The position numbers were made by a program, and so were the translations under genes. Below are positions 1-7,179 of a stretch of DNA of 18,276 bases, piece by piece (the first letter of the stretch is position 1; each line of letters begins with the position of its first letter). Below the pieces are notes generated by a model, which did no database searches, had not been told where the DNA came from, and saw only the letters and a list, made by a program, of their open reading frames with translations. The DNA is from Prevotella sp. UBA2456 (GTDB lineage: Bacteria > Bacteroidota > Bacteroidia > Bacteroidales > Bacteroidaceae): positions 1-18,276 of the forward strand of contig DDPY01000021.1 in NCBI GenBank assembly GCA_002342415.1, in the 5' to 3' direction.

Positions 1-1387
1 CGAGGTGGAGCTCACCCATACCCGAGATGATGGTCTGACCACTCTGCTCGTCGGTACGTACGGTGAAGGTGGGGTCTTCCTCGGCCAGCTTAGCCAGACC
101 GTTGTCCAGCTTGGCCACGTCGGCCTGTGACTTAGGCTCAACGGCGATAGAGATCACAGTGTCGGGGAAGGTCATCGACTCCAGCACGATAGGCTTGTCC
201 TCGTCGCAGAGGGTATCACCCGTGCGGATATCCTTGAAGCCTACACCAGCACCGATATCACCGGCATCGATCGACTCCATGGGAATCTCCTTGTTAGAGT
301 TCATCTGGAACAGACGGCTGATGCGCTCCTTCTTGCCCGAACGGGGGTTGAAGACGTAAGAGCCGGCCTTCACGCTACCAGAGTAGACACGGAAGAACAC
401 CAGACGGCCCATGTAGGGGTCGGTGGCAATCTTGAAGGCCAGGGCGGCTGTAGGCTCGTCCTCGCTGGGCTTGCGGCCCTCTTCCTCGTCGGTGTTGGGG
501 TTCGTACCCATCACCATATCCACATCAACGGGAGCGGGCAGGAAAGCGCAGACATAGTCCAGCAGGGGCTGTACGCCCTTGTTCTTATACGAAGAACCGC
601 AGATCATCGGCGTGCAGGCCATCGAGATGGTACCCTTGCGGATAGCAGCCATGATCTCGTCCTCGGTAATCGAGTTGGGATCGTCGAAATACTTCTCCAT
701 CAGTGCCTCGTCGTACTCGGCAGCAGCCTCGAGCAGCTTGTTGCGCCACTCGTCGCACTCGTCCTTCAGGTCGGCAGGAATCTCCTCCACGTCGTATTCA
801 GCACCCATAGTCTCGTCGTGCCACAGGATAGCCTTCATCTTGATGAGGTCTACCACACCCTTGAAGTTCTCCTCGGCACCGATGGGCACCTGGATGACTA
901 CGGGGTTAGCACCGAGGATGTCCTTCATCTGCTGAACAGTCTCGAAGAAGTCAGCACCCGAGCGGTCCATCTTGTTTACATAGCCGATACGGGGCACGTT
1001 ATACTTGTCGGCCTGGCGCCATACGGTCTCAGACTGAGGCTGCACACCGTCGGCAGCAGAATAGGTAGCCACAGCACCGTCGAGCACACGCAGTGAGCGC
1101 TCCACCTCAGCAGTGAAGTCCACGTGTCCCGGAGTGTCAATCAGGTTAATCTTGTACTGCTTGCCTTGCCATGTCCAGTTACAAGTGGTAGCGGCAGAGG
1201 TGATAGTGATACCACGCTCCTGCTCCTGGGCCATCCAGTCCATGGTAGCAGCGCCATCGTGCACCTCACCAATCTTGTGGGTTTTACCTGTATAGAACAG
1301 GATACGCTCAGAAGTGGTGGTCTTACCGGCATCGATGTGGGCCATGATACCAATATTACGAGTCAAATGTAAATCGCGGTTTGCCAT
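1..1387 (-). CDS. fusA: Elongation factor G, N-terminal part (cut by left window edge)
   Basis: This encodes the ribosomal translocase EF-G, a cytoplasmic GTPase that moves tRNAs and mRNA after peptide-bond formation and helps recycle ribosomes. The visible part is about 462 residues of the roughly 700 usual for the family; the C-terminus lies off the left edge. The G-domain motifs are intact: AHIDAGKTT (residues 16-24), the switch segment RGITITSAA, DTPGHVDF, and NKMD. Later residues match domain II and the start of domain III (GMGELHL at the cut). The start is the ATG at 1387, giving MANRDLHLTRNIG, the standard bacterial N-terminus. It lies 34 nt after the rpsG stop and is the third gene of the str operon. 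No sign of truncation other than the window edge. Confidence 0.97.
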   Translation of the reverse strand, partial: MANRDLHLTRNIGIMAHIDAGKTTTSERILFYTGKTHKIGEVHDGAATMDWMAQEQERGITITSAATTCNWTWQGKQYKINLIDTPGHVDFTAEVERSLRVLDGAVATYSAADGVQPQSETVWRQADKYNVPRIGYVNKMDRSGADFFETVQQMKDILGANPVVIQVPIGAEENFKGVVDLIKMKAILWHDETMGAEYDVEEIPADLKDECDEWRNKLLEAAAEYDEALMEKYFDDPNSITEDEIMAAIRKGTISMACTPMICGSSYKNKGVQPLLDYVCAFLPAPVDVDMVMGTNPNTDEEEGRKPSEDEPTAALAFKIATDPYMGRLVFFRVYSGSVKAGSYVFNPRSGKKERISRLFQMNSNKEIPMESIDAGDIGAGVGFKDIRTGDTLCDEDKPIVLESMTFPDTVISIAVEPKSQADVAKLDNGLAKLAEEDPTFTVRTDEQSGQTIISGMGELHL

Positions 1388-1421
1388 TTCTTTTCCTTAT
1401 TATCTTTTTACCTAATTGAAA

Positions 1422-1898
1422 TTAGAATCTGAAGTGAGCGAATGCACGGTTAGCCTCGGCCATGCGGTGCATGTCTTCCTTACGCTTGAAGGCGCCACCC
1501 TGATTGTTGAAGGCATCCATAATCTCAGCAGCCAGCTTGTCGGCCATCGACTTGCCGCTGCGCTTGCGTGCAAACGAAATCATATTCTTCATCGAGATGC
1601 TCTCCTTGCGGTCAGCACGAATCTCGGTGGGAACCTGGAACGTAGCACCACCGATACGGCGGCTCTTCACCTCTACCTGGGGGGTGATGTTGTCCAAAGC
1701 CTGCTTCCAGATTTCCAGAGCCGACTTCTCCTCGTTCTGCATCTTGGCCTTTACGGTCTCAAGCGCATTGTAGAAAATCTCGTAAGAGATAGACTTCTTG
1801 CCATCGTACATCAGATGGTTCACAAACTTCGACACTTTCTTGTCGTTGAAGACTGGATCGGGAAGGATCACTCTCTTCTTAGGTTTTGCTTTTCTCAT
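1422..1898 (-). CDS. rpsG: 30S ribosomal protein S7
   Basis: S7 is a primary 16S rRNA-binding protein that nucleates assembly of the 30S head and lines the E-site and mRNA exit channel. The product is 158 residues, within the usual 155-180 range. It begins MRKAKPKKR and shows the family segments VNHLMYDGKK (about residues 27-36), GGATFQVP, and the C-terminal AEANRAFAHFRF. It lies between rpsL (187 nt upstream) and fusA (34 nt downstream) in canonical str-operon order. In E. coli, S7 represses its own operon by binding the rpsL-rpsG spacer. The long spacer here leaves room for a similar site, but that is inference. Confidence 0.98.
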   Translation of the reverse strand: MRKAKPKKRVILPDPVFNDKKVSKFVNHLMYDGKKSISYEIFYNALETVKAKMQNEEKSALEIWKQALDNITPQVEVKSRRIGGATFQVPTEIRADRKESISMKNMISFARKRSGKSMADKLAAEIMDAFNNQGGAFKRKEDMHRMAEANRAFAHFRF

Positions 1899-2032
1899 TT
1901 TTGTTTTTGAAATTTAATTTTGTCTGCGTGGGGCTGTTCTCGTCTCTGCTTCAACGCTCACTCATGAGCATTTACTCAACCTGTCTCGTAACAATATCTC
2001 CAGCAAAACAGTTTCTTTTTTCTTTTTTGGAG

Positions 2033-2054
2033 GCATGGCGGCAAAGCGCCATGC
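2033..2054 (-). promoter_or_regulatory. Hairpin in the rpsL-rpsG spacer
   Basis: The 187-nt spacer 1899-2085 contains a perfect 8-bp inverted repeat, GCATGGCG / CGCCATGC, with a 6-nt loop. In the direction of transcription it starts about 31 nt after the rpsL stop. It is followed by A-rich rather than T-rich sequence, so it is not a rho-independent terminator. A second small palindrome, CTCATGAG, lies nearer rpsG. By analogy with E. coli, where S7 binds this spacer, these could form part of a translational control site, or an mRNA processing or stability element. Confidence 0.45.
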
Positions 2055-2085
2055 ACGAATCCTTTCGGCTTGTAATCCTCTCCGA

Positions 2086-2466
2086 TTACTTCTTAGCCTT
2101 AGGACGCTTGGCACCGTACTTCGAACGGCGCTGAGTGCGGCTGGCAACACCAGCGGTATCCAGCGTACCACGCACGATGTGATAACGTACACCGGGAAGG
2201 TCCTTCACACGACCGCCACGCACCAGCACGATAGAGTGCTCCTGCAGGTTGTGACCCTCTCCGGGAATGTAACTGTTGACCTCCTTCTGGTTGGTCAAAC
2301 GAACACGGGCTACCTTACGCATAGCCGAATTAGGCTTCTTCGGGGTGGTGGTGTACACACGTACACACACACCGCGGCGCTGAGGACATGAGTCCAGAGC
2401 GGGCGACTTGCTCTTGTCTACGAGCACCCTTCTGCCTTTTCTTACCAATTGTGAAATTGTAGGCAT
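2086..2466 (-). CDS. rpsL: 30S ribosomal protein S12
   Basis: S12 sits at the 30S decoding centre and controls tRNA-selection accuracy. The product is 126 residues, close to the 124 of E. coli. It shows the TTTPKKPNSA loop and RGGRVKDLPGVRYH. The lysines whose substitution gives streptomycin resistance are both wild type (K43 and K88, counting the initiator Met). Asp89, the residue methylthiolated by RimO in other bacteria, is present. The N-terminus MPTISQLVRKGR is standard, which fixes the start. It is the first gene of the str operon, with a promoter box about 95 nt upstream. The C-terminus is basic (KRPKAKK). Confidence 0.98.
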   Translation of the reverse strand: MPTISQLVRKGRRVLVDKSKSPALDSCPQRRGVCVRVYTTTPKKPNSAMRKVARVRLTNQKEVNSYIPGEGHNLQEHSIVLVRGGRVKDLPGVRYHIVRGTLDTAGVASRTQRRSKYGAKRPKAKK

Positions 2467-2559
2467 AATAATTGTTTTTTAATTTTGATTATATATTATT
2501 TTATTCAAATTCAATCAGTTACACCTTCTGCTCCCTCGCAAAAAGGCGTTTTCGGGCTG

Positions 2560-2567
2560 CAAAGGTA
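2560..2567 (-). promoter_or_regulatory. -7 promoter box for the str operon
   Basis: Read on the minus strand this is TACCTTTG, a perfect match to the Bacteroidota TAnnTTTG element, followed by GCAGC. I see no convincing TTTG about 20 nt further upstream, so the -33 half is weak. Transcription would begin near 2556, giving a leader of about 90 nt before rpsL, AT-rich close to the start codon. Confidence 0.65.
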
Positions 2568-2603
2568 CAAACTTTTCCCGAATCCACCTAATATATAGTG
2601 AAC

Positions 2604-2648
2604 AAAAAAACGCCTATTCTATGTTTTTTAACATTAAATAAGCGTTTT
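2604..2648 (-). terminator. Terminator after the DUF3467 gene
   Basis: On the minus strand, AAAACGC (2648-2642) pairs with GCGTTTT (2613-2607), and a nested ATGTT/AACAT hairpin lies inside. The outer right arm runs into a row of seven T (2610-2604). It begins about 29 nt after the stop at 2677 and ends before the str promoter box, so it should isolate the two transcription units. The structure is read by eye; the stem is AT-rich and interrupted. Confidence 0.55.
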
Positions 2649-2676
2649 AATATTCCTTAACTACGATTCCTGCCTT

Positions 2677-2994
2677 TTAAGCCTCTCCTTTACCCACGGG
2701 GAATGGAGCAATCGTACGGCTTCCCTGGTTGGGAATCTTAATCGGGCCAAACTCGCGCTCATAGCGCACGACATTCTCCTGAAGGGCTCCCAACAGCCTT
2801 TTAGCATGCTCCGGAGCCAGTATCACACGGCTCTTCACCATCGCCTTCGACAAACCCGGCAATACGCGGGCAAAGTCTATCACAAAGTCACTCGACGAGT
2901 GGGTGATAATGGCAAAGTTGGCATACTCACCCTGAGCCACATCCTGTGGCAGTTCTATCTGCATTTGTCCCTGTGCATTCTGTTCGTTCTGCAT
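2677..2994 (-). CDS. DUF3467 family protein
   Basis: A small cytoplasmic protein of 105 residues with no signal peptide or membrane segment. The core matches DUF3467 as I know it: IELPQDVAQGEYANFAIITH (residues 13-32), then FVIDFARVLPG, then AMVKSRVILAPEHAKRLLGAL, followed by a helical end VVRYEREFGPI. The N-terminal 12 residues are a short Q/N-rich lead. The family is widespread in Bacteroidota as a stand-alone gene and has no assigned biochemical function. Here it is monocistronic, between its own promoter (3038-3069) and a terminator (2604-2648). Divergent transcription from the TPR gene on its other side shares the 225-bp intergenic region. Confidence 0.9.
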   Translation of the reverse strand: MQNEQNAQGQMQIELPQDVAQGEYANFAIITHSSSDFVIDFARVLPGLSKAMVKSRVILAPEHAKRLLGALQENVVRYEREFGPIKIPNQGSRTIAPFPVGKGEA

Positions 2995-3037
2995 CGCTTT
3001 ATCTCTTTATTATTATATGTTATATGTAAAAACGCTG

Positions 3038-3069
3038 CAAAGTTAGTATTTTTTGGCGACAACACCAAA
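3038..3069 (-). promoter_or_regulatory. Promoter of the DUF3467 gene
   Basis: A full Bacteroidota promoter on the minus strand: TTTG at 3069-3066, a 20-nt spacer, then TAACTTTG at 3045-3038. Transcription should start near 3034, about 40 nt before the ATG at 2994. Both boxes and the spacing match the sigma-ABfr consensus, making this the best promoter match in the window. Confidence 0.8.
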
Positions 3070-3151
3070 GGAAACGGGGAAAAACCGTTAAAAAAGCATA
3101 AGCCGCTGTAATCTCGCCACACCGTTGAGCGTCTATACAGCGAAGAAATCG

Positions 3152-3159
3152 TAACTTTG
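3152..3159 (+). promoter_or_regulatory. -7 promoter box for the small TPR-like gene
   Basis: TAACTTTG matches TAnnTTTG perfectly and is followed by CAC. The nearest upstream TTG (3125-3127) leaves a 24-nt spacer, longer than ideal, so the -33 half is poor. The start would be near 3163, with a leader of about 55 nt that is A-rich before the ATG at 3219. It diverges from the DUF3467 promoter, the two boxes lying about 107 bp apart. Confidence 0.6.
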
Positions 3160-3218
3160 CACTTAACATCGAACATGTTGGTGCGTATAAAGGACAACAA
3201 ACAAAAACAAACCAAAAG

Positions 3219-3770
3219 ATGAAGAAACAGATTCTGACAACCCTGCTGCTGGCCGTCACAGGCACCCTGCTCGCACAGGAGACCCACTATCACAAGGGCC
3301 TGCGCTCACAGGAAGAGAACAACAAATATGGAACCGTAGCAGCCGATCCGAACTTCAGCGGAGGCGGAGGAGTCTACTGGACCCGCACCCGCAATGTCGA
3401 CGATGCCGCCATCACCCATGAGTCACGCGAAGACTCCATAGCACGGCGCGAGAACTTCAAGCGCCTCTGCCGCCTGGCCTACGATGCCTATGAGGATGGC
3501 GATGCGGTGAAAACCGTGCAATACGGTGACAGTGCCCTGAGCACACGCTACCACACCGCCGACCTCTACTTCTTCATGGGAGTGTCGTTCGAGAAGCTCG
3601 GCAGCTATGACGAGGCCGACTGGAGCTATCGTCACGCCTTAGGAGCCGGCTATCCGGGAGCACTCAATGTCTACAACGACTTCAAGGCCCGCCAGAAGCA
3701 GCGAAAGGCCGAGGCCAAGCTGCGCAAGAAGCTCGAGAAGCAGCAGCGGAAGCGCCAACAACAGCAATAG
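3219..3770 (+). CDS. Exported TPR-like protein, function unknown
   Basis: A 183-residue protein with a clear Sec signal peptide (MKKQ, hydrophobic core, cut probably after LLAQ near residue 20). The mature N-terminus is a low-complexity region with a GGGG run near residue 50. Residues of about 80-155 form paired helices with TPR character: LAYDAYEDGDAVKTVQYGDS, then ADLYFFMGVSFEKLGSYDEA, then a tyrosine-rich turn (SYRHALGAGYPGA). The last 30 residues are a highly charged K/R/Q tail ending QQQQ, probably helical. No lipobox, so it is likely periplasmic. I do not recognise a specific family; TPR-like repeats suggest protein-protein contact. It stands alone, with its own promoter and a large inverted repeat downstream. 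Confidence 0.85.
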   Translation: MKKQILTTLLLAVTGTLLAQETHYHKGLRSQEENNKYGTVAADPNFSGGGGVYWTRTRNVDDAAITHESREDSIARRENFKRLCRLAYDAYEDGDAVKTVQYGDSALSTRYHTADLYFFMGVSFEKLGSYDEADWSYRHALGAGYPGALNVYNDFKARQKQRKAEAKLRKKLEKQQRKRQQQQ

Positions 3771-3784
3771 CGGCACAGCGGAAC

Positions 3785-3904
3785 GCTTTAGGCTCTTTTC
3801 AGCCTCCTTTCAGCCTGCTTATAGCCTGCTTATAGCCTGCTTATAGGCATACTCTTGAGTAAGGCTGTAAGCAGGCTGAAAGCAGGCTGAAAGCAGCCTA
3901 AAGC
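3785..3904 (+). repeat. 120-bp inverted repeat made of 11-bp tandem units
   Basis: The left arm 3785-3824 and right arm 3865-3904 are each 40 nt and complementary at 36 of 40 positions, with a 40-nt centre. The left half is a ladder of 11-bp units: AGGCTCTTTTC (3790), AGCCTCCTTTC (3801), then three copies of AGCCTGCTTAT (3812, 3823, 3834). The right half carries three units of the complementary type (TAAGCAGGCTG at 3868, then AAAGCAGGCTG, AAAGCAGCCTA). The centre holds ACTCTTGAGT. Because the units iterate, the arms can pair in more than one register. It starts 14 nt after the TPR stop. No poly-T tract follows, so it is not a standard terminator. It is most of the notable content of the 299-bp gap 3771-4069. 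Confidence 0.85.
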
Positions 3905-3935
3905 GAGTGAGATTGCTCCCACCGAAGAATAAAAT

Positions 3936-3972
3936 CCCGCTGGCCCGACTTCCGCCACGCGGGCATAGTTTT
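3936..3972 (+). terminator. Possible weak terminator before the TonB-receptor operon
   Basis: CCCGC-TGG (3936-3943) pairs with CCA-GCGGG (3955-3963), with one bulged base and an 11-nt loop, followed by CATAGTTTT. The T tract is short, so the call is tentative. It would end transcription from the TPR gene ahead of the promoter at 4019-4050. Confidence 0.35.
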
Positions 3973-4018
3973 AATTGAACACAAAGACACAAAGTTCTTC
4001 AAATCACAAAAAGTAGGT

Positions 4019-4050
4019 ATTGTGTTTTCCTGCAAATCGTAGTACCTTTG
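4019..4050 (+). promoter_or_regulatory. Promoter of the TonB-receptor operon
   Basis: ATTG at 4019-4022, a spacer of exactly 20 nt, then TACCTTTG at 4043-4050: a near-perfect Bacteroidota promoter. Transcription should start about 4054, leaving an unusually short leader of roughly 12-16 nt before the ATG at 4070. I see no clear operator palindrome over the boxes, and the sequence alone does not reveal a regulator. Confidence 0.75.
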
Positions 4051-4069
4051 CACATAAATTGAAAGATGA

Positions 4070-6799
4070 ATGCAAAATCTACGAACTGTTTCTATAGGAC
4101 TGTTGCTGATATTCCTACAAACTGCTGTGGCACAAACGGTTTTGCGCGGTCTGGTGACAGACGGCGAGACGCATGAGCCCATCATTGGAGCCACCATTGC
4201 CGACGGCAAGAAAGGCAAGCCTCTTGCCGTGACAGGAGCCGACGGGCGTTTCCAGATACCTAAAAACGATTACTCACTATTGAGGATCAGCTATATTGGC
4301 TATAAGACGCTTGTCACCGCCCCGACGAAGGACGGCCGCTACCAGCTGATGTCGGAGATTAGCAAGATAGGCGAGGTGGTGGTGACGGCTCAGGAGAGCC
4401 ACGGGCTGGCCACCGCGTCAAAGATTGAGCGCCATGCCATGGAGCACCTGCAGCCGTCGAGCTTCACCGACCTGCTGGAGCTGCTGCCAGGCGGTCGGAC
4501 CCAGAATCCATCCCTGTCGGCTCCCAACACCATCAGCCTGCGCGAGGCCACACAGGGTGGAGGCCAGTATGCCACCTCGTCGCTGGGCACGAAGTTTGTG
4601 ATGGACGGTGCCCCGATATCCACCAACGGCAACATGCAGTATCTGAGCGGTGCCTGGGACACGCAGGCCACCACACGCGACTACACCAACAGCGGTGTCG
4701 ACATGCGCAGCATCTCAACGGACGAGATACAAAGTGTCGAGGTGGTACGCGGCATCCCGTCGGTGGAGTATGGCGACCTGACCAGCGGACTGGTGAAGAT
4801 AGAGCGCAAGAAGGGCGGTCACGACCTGAACTTCCGCCTGAAGGCCGACATGGGCTCCAAGCTGTTCTATGCCGCCAAGGGACTGGAATGGAAGGAGCGG
4901 CGGCTGAGCCTGAACCTGAGTGCCGACTATTTAGATGCCAAGGCCGACCCCCGCAACCGGTTGGAGAACTATCGGCGCGTGACCTTCTCAGCCCGGCTGC
5001 ACAAGACTTGGGAAAAGGCCGGCTACAGCCTGGGGCTGTCGACCCATGCCGACTATACGGGCTCGTTCGACAATGACAAGGAAGACCCCGACCTGAACAA
5101 TCATGCAGAAGACAGCTATAAGTCGCAGTACAACCGCATGGCACTGATGGCAGCCCTGCAACTGAAGACGAAGCGGCAGCAATGGCTGAAGTCGGCCAAC
5201 CTGACCTTGTCTGCAGCCTACGAGCACGACCTCATAGAGCGCACACGGCTGACCCAGTTGCAGCGTCTGCAGATAGCCGCAACGACCCGTGAAGAGGGCG
5301 AGAGCGATGCCGTCATCCTGCCCTATACCTATACCGCTTCACACAGTGCCGACGGCAAGCCGCTGAACCTCTTCCTGAAAGCCAATGCCACCCTGCAGGT
5401 GCCCAGCCGGCTGCTGGCCAACAGCCTGCTGATAGGTGCGGACTGGAACATGGACAAGAACTATGGTGACGGTCAGGTGTTCAATCCCTTGCTGCCACTC
5501 TACCCGGGCATGTCGGCACGCCAGCGCAAGTTGTCGGACATTCCTGCCAACCATACCCTGTCATTCTATGCAGAAGAGAATCTCAAGGTGCCCATGATGG
5601 GCGGTTCACTGGAGATGGTGGCCGGTGTGCGTGCAGCCACCATGCCGGGACTGCCCTCCGACTATGCCATGCACGGACGGTTCTATGCCGACCCCCGCTT
5701 CAACATAGGCTTCAACTTCCCCAGATTCGGACTATGCGGGCTGCCGACCTTCGTCAGGCTCTCTACTGGCTGGGGCATGCACACCAAGAACCCTACCATG
5801 GAGCAGCTGTTCCCTGACAAGGTGTATATGGACCTGGTGGAGCTGAACTACTATCATGACAACCCCGACTACCGCCGCATCCGACTGATGACCTACATCC
5901 GCGACCCCCATAATCCAGAGCTGAAGCCCGCCCGCAACAAGAAGTGGGAAATCTCGGCCGATGTCAATGTCGGTGGCAACCGCCTCTCGGTCACCTACTT
6001 CCGCGAGAACATGTCCTCCGGTTTCCGTACGCAGTCGAGCTACCAGCCATACAGCTTCAAGCGTTACGACACCTCGGGCATTGATGCCGCGACACTGACC
6101 AGCCAGCCCGACGTGGCCCTGCTCCCTTATGAGGAACGACAGGAACTGTTGGGCTATAGCATCTATACCAACGGAAGCCAGACGCTGAAACAGGGTGTGG
6201 AATACACGCTAGAGACCAAGCGCTTCCCCATCATCCTGACCCGACTCACCGTCAACGGTGCCTACTTCCGCACCACCTATCGCAACTCGCTGACCGAGAC
6301 CTATAGGCCCTCGCAGGTGGTCGACGGTGAACAGATACAATATGTCGGTCTGTACAAGGACGATGGCGGTAATGTGTATGAGCGCATGAATACTAACTTC
6401 ACCCTGGACACCGACGTGCCCAAGCTGCGTCTGGGCTTCTCGGTGTCGGCACAGTTCCTGTGGTTCACCACCTCGCAGCGCAATGCCATCAGCAACTACC
6501 CCGACCAGTATATCGCCCCCGACGGCACTATACACGACTGGCAGGAGGGCGACGAGAGCGACCCCTACCTACGCTGGCTGGTGCGGAAAAACTCAGACGA
6601 GGTGTTTGAGAAGCAGCGCGTGCCCATGTCGATGAACCTGAACTTCAAAGTCACGAAGAAGCTGCTGCGCGACCGTCTGAACATTGCCATGTTCTGCAAC
6701 AAGATATGGGACTATACCCCCGACTATGAGAGCAACGGGGTAACCATCCGCCGCTCGGTGACTGCCTACTTTGGACTCGAAATGAATGTGAAACTATGA
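4070..6799 (+). CDS. TonB-dependent outer-membrane receptor
   Basis: A 909-residue outer-membrane receptor that should use TonB-ExbBD energy to import a ligand too large or scarce for porins. A signal peptide (MQNLRTVSIG, hydrophobic core, cut after AVAQ near residue 22) is followed by a carboxypeptidase-regulatory-like beta-sandwich at about 23-105 (GLVTDGETHEPIIGATI, DGRFQIP, ISYIGYKT). The plug domain spans about 115-250, with FTDLLELLPGG and IQSVEVVRGIPSVEYGDLTS, and the rest is a 22-strand-type barrel. No SusD-like gene is adjacent, so it is not a SusC glycan transporter. The start at 4070 is chosen because it gives the signal peptide; an ATG at 4066 is in another frame. The stop overlaps the next gene by ATGA. 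Adjacent metal-binding and protease genes suggest a metal or metallopeptide ligand, which is inference. Confidence 0.93.
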   Translation: MQNLRTVSIGLLLIFLQTAVAQTVLRGLVTDGETHEPIIGATIADGKKGKPLAVTGADGRFQIPKNDYSLLRISYIGYKTLVTAPTKDGRYQLMSEISKIGEVVVTAQESHGLATASKIERHAMEHLQPSSFTDLLELLPGGRTQNPSLSAPNTISLREATQGGGQYATSSLGTKFVMDGAPISTNGNMQYLSGAWDTQATTRDYTNSGVDMRSISTDEIQSVEVVRGIPSVEYGDLTSGLVKIERKKGGHDLNFRLKADMGSKLFYAAKGLEWKERRLSLNLSADYLDAKADPRNRLENYRRVTFSARLHKTWEKAGYSLGLSTHADYTGSFDNDKEDPDLNNHAEDSYKSQYNRMALMAALQLKTKRQQWLKSANLTLSAAYEHDLIERTRLTQLQRLQIAATTREEGESDAVILPYTYTASHSADGKPLNLFLKANATLQVPSRLLANSLLIGADWNMDKNYGDGQVFNPLLPLYPGMSARQRKLSDIPANHTLSFYAEENLKVPMMGGSLEMVAGVRAATMPGLPSDYAMHGRFYADPRFNIGFNFPRFGLCGLPTFVRLSTGWGMHTKNPTMEQLFPDKVYMDLVELNYYHDNPDYRRIRLMTYIRDPHNPELKPARNKKWEISADVNVGGNRLSVTYFRENMSSGFRTQSSYQPYSFKRYDTSGIDAATLTSQPDVALLPYEERQELLGYSIYTNGSQTLKQGVEYTLETKRFPIILTRLTVNGAYFRTTYRNSLTETYRPSQVVDGEQIQYVGLYKDDGGNVYERMNTNFTLDTDVPKLRLGFSVSAQFLWFTTSQRNAISNYPDQYIAPDGTIHDWQEGDESDPYLRWLVRKNSDEVFEKQRVPMSMNLNFKVTKKLLRDRLNIAMFCNKIWDYTPDYESNGVTIRRSVTAYFGLEMNVKL

Positions 6800-7179
6800 A
6801 ACGAATCTTATATATAATAATAGGTATGATAGGCTGCTGTGCCGTCAGTGCCTGCCATCAGGACGAGGACGACATCTTTGCCGCTGCCGACATCACCCTC
6901 TCGGCCGGCGACACGGTGACCATTGAGCGCATACAGGGTACAGCCAGCCTGACCAACCTCAACTCGAAGCAGGTGACAACGACATCAGACTTCGATGTAG
7001 CCACCCTGCACCTGACACTGCTCCGCAGCAGCTACAGTGCCGATGTAGAAGGACTGGTGCGCTACCGCAATGCCCGCGGCGAGGTCTACACCAGGCACAT
7101 GCGTGCCCACAGCGACTATATAGCCTTGGACAAGAAAGGCAGCAATCAGGCAGTATTGGATATTATATTCTTGGAATGA
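6796..7179 (+). CDS. Small lipoprotein of unknown function
   Basis: A 127-residue protein with a type II signal peptide: MKR, a hydrophobic stretch, then the lipobox AVSAC with the lipidated Cys at residue 20. The residues after it are HQDEDD. Acidic residues just downstream of the Cys resemble the lipoprotein export signal of Bacteroidota, so surface display is plausible. The remainder looks like one beta-sandwich domain (ITLSAGDTVTIERIQGTA near 33-50; VATLHLTLLRSSYSADVEGL near 68-87). I do not recognise a family. It is translationally coupled to the receptor (ATGA, 4-nt overlap) and overlaps the next gene in the same way, so it is probably an accessory of the receptor. The overlap makes it very likely a real gene. 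Confidence 0.85.
   Translation: MKRILYIIIGMIGCCAVSACHQDEDDIFAAADITLSAGDTVTIERIQGTASLTNLNSKQVTTTSDFDVATLHLTLLRSSYSADVEGLVRYRNARGEVYTRHMRAHSDYIALDKKGSNQAVLDIIFLE

Noticed and set aside
2086..2466. Streptomycin-resistance allele of rpsL
   Set aside because: The resistance-determining lysines at 43 and 88 are wild type.
3785..3904. CRISPR-like array
   Set aside because: The units are 11 bp with no spacers and lie in inverted arms; no cas genes are present.
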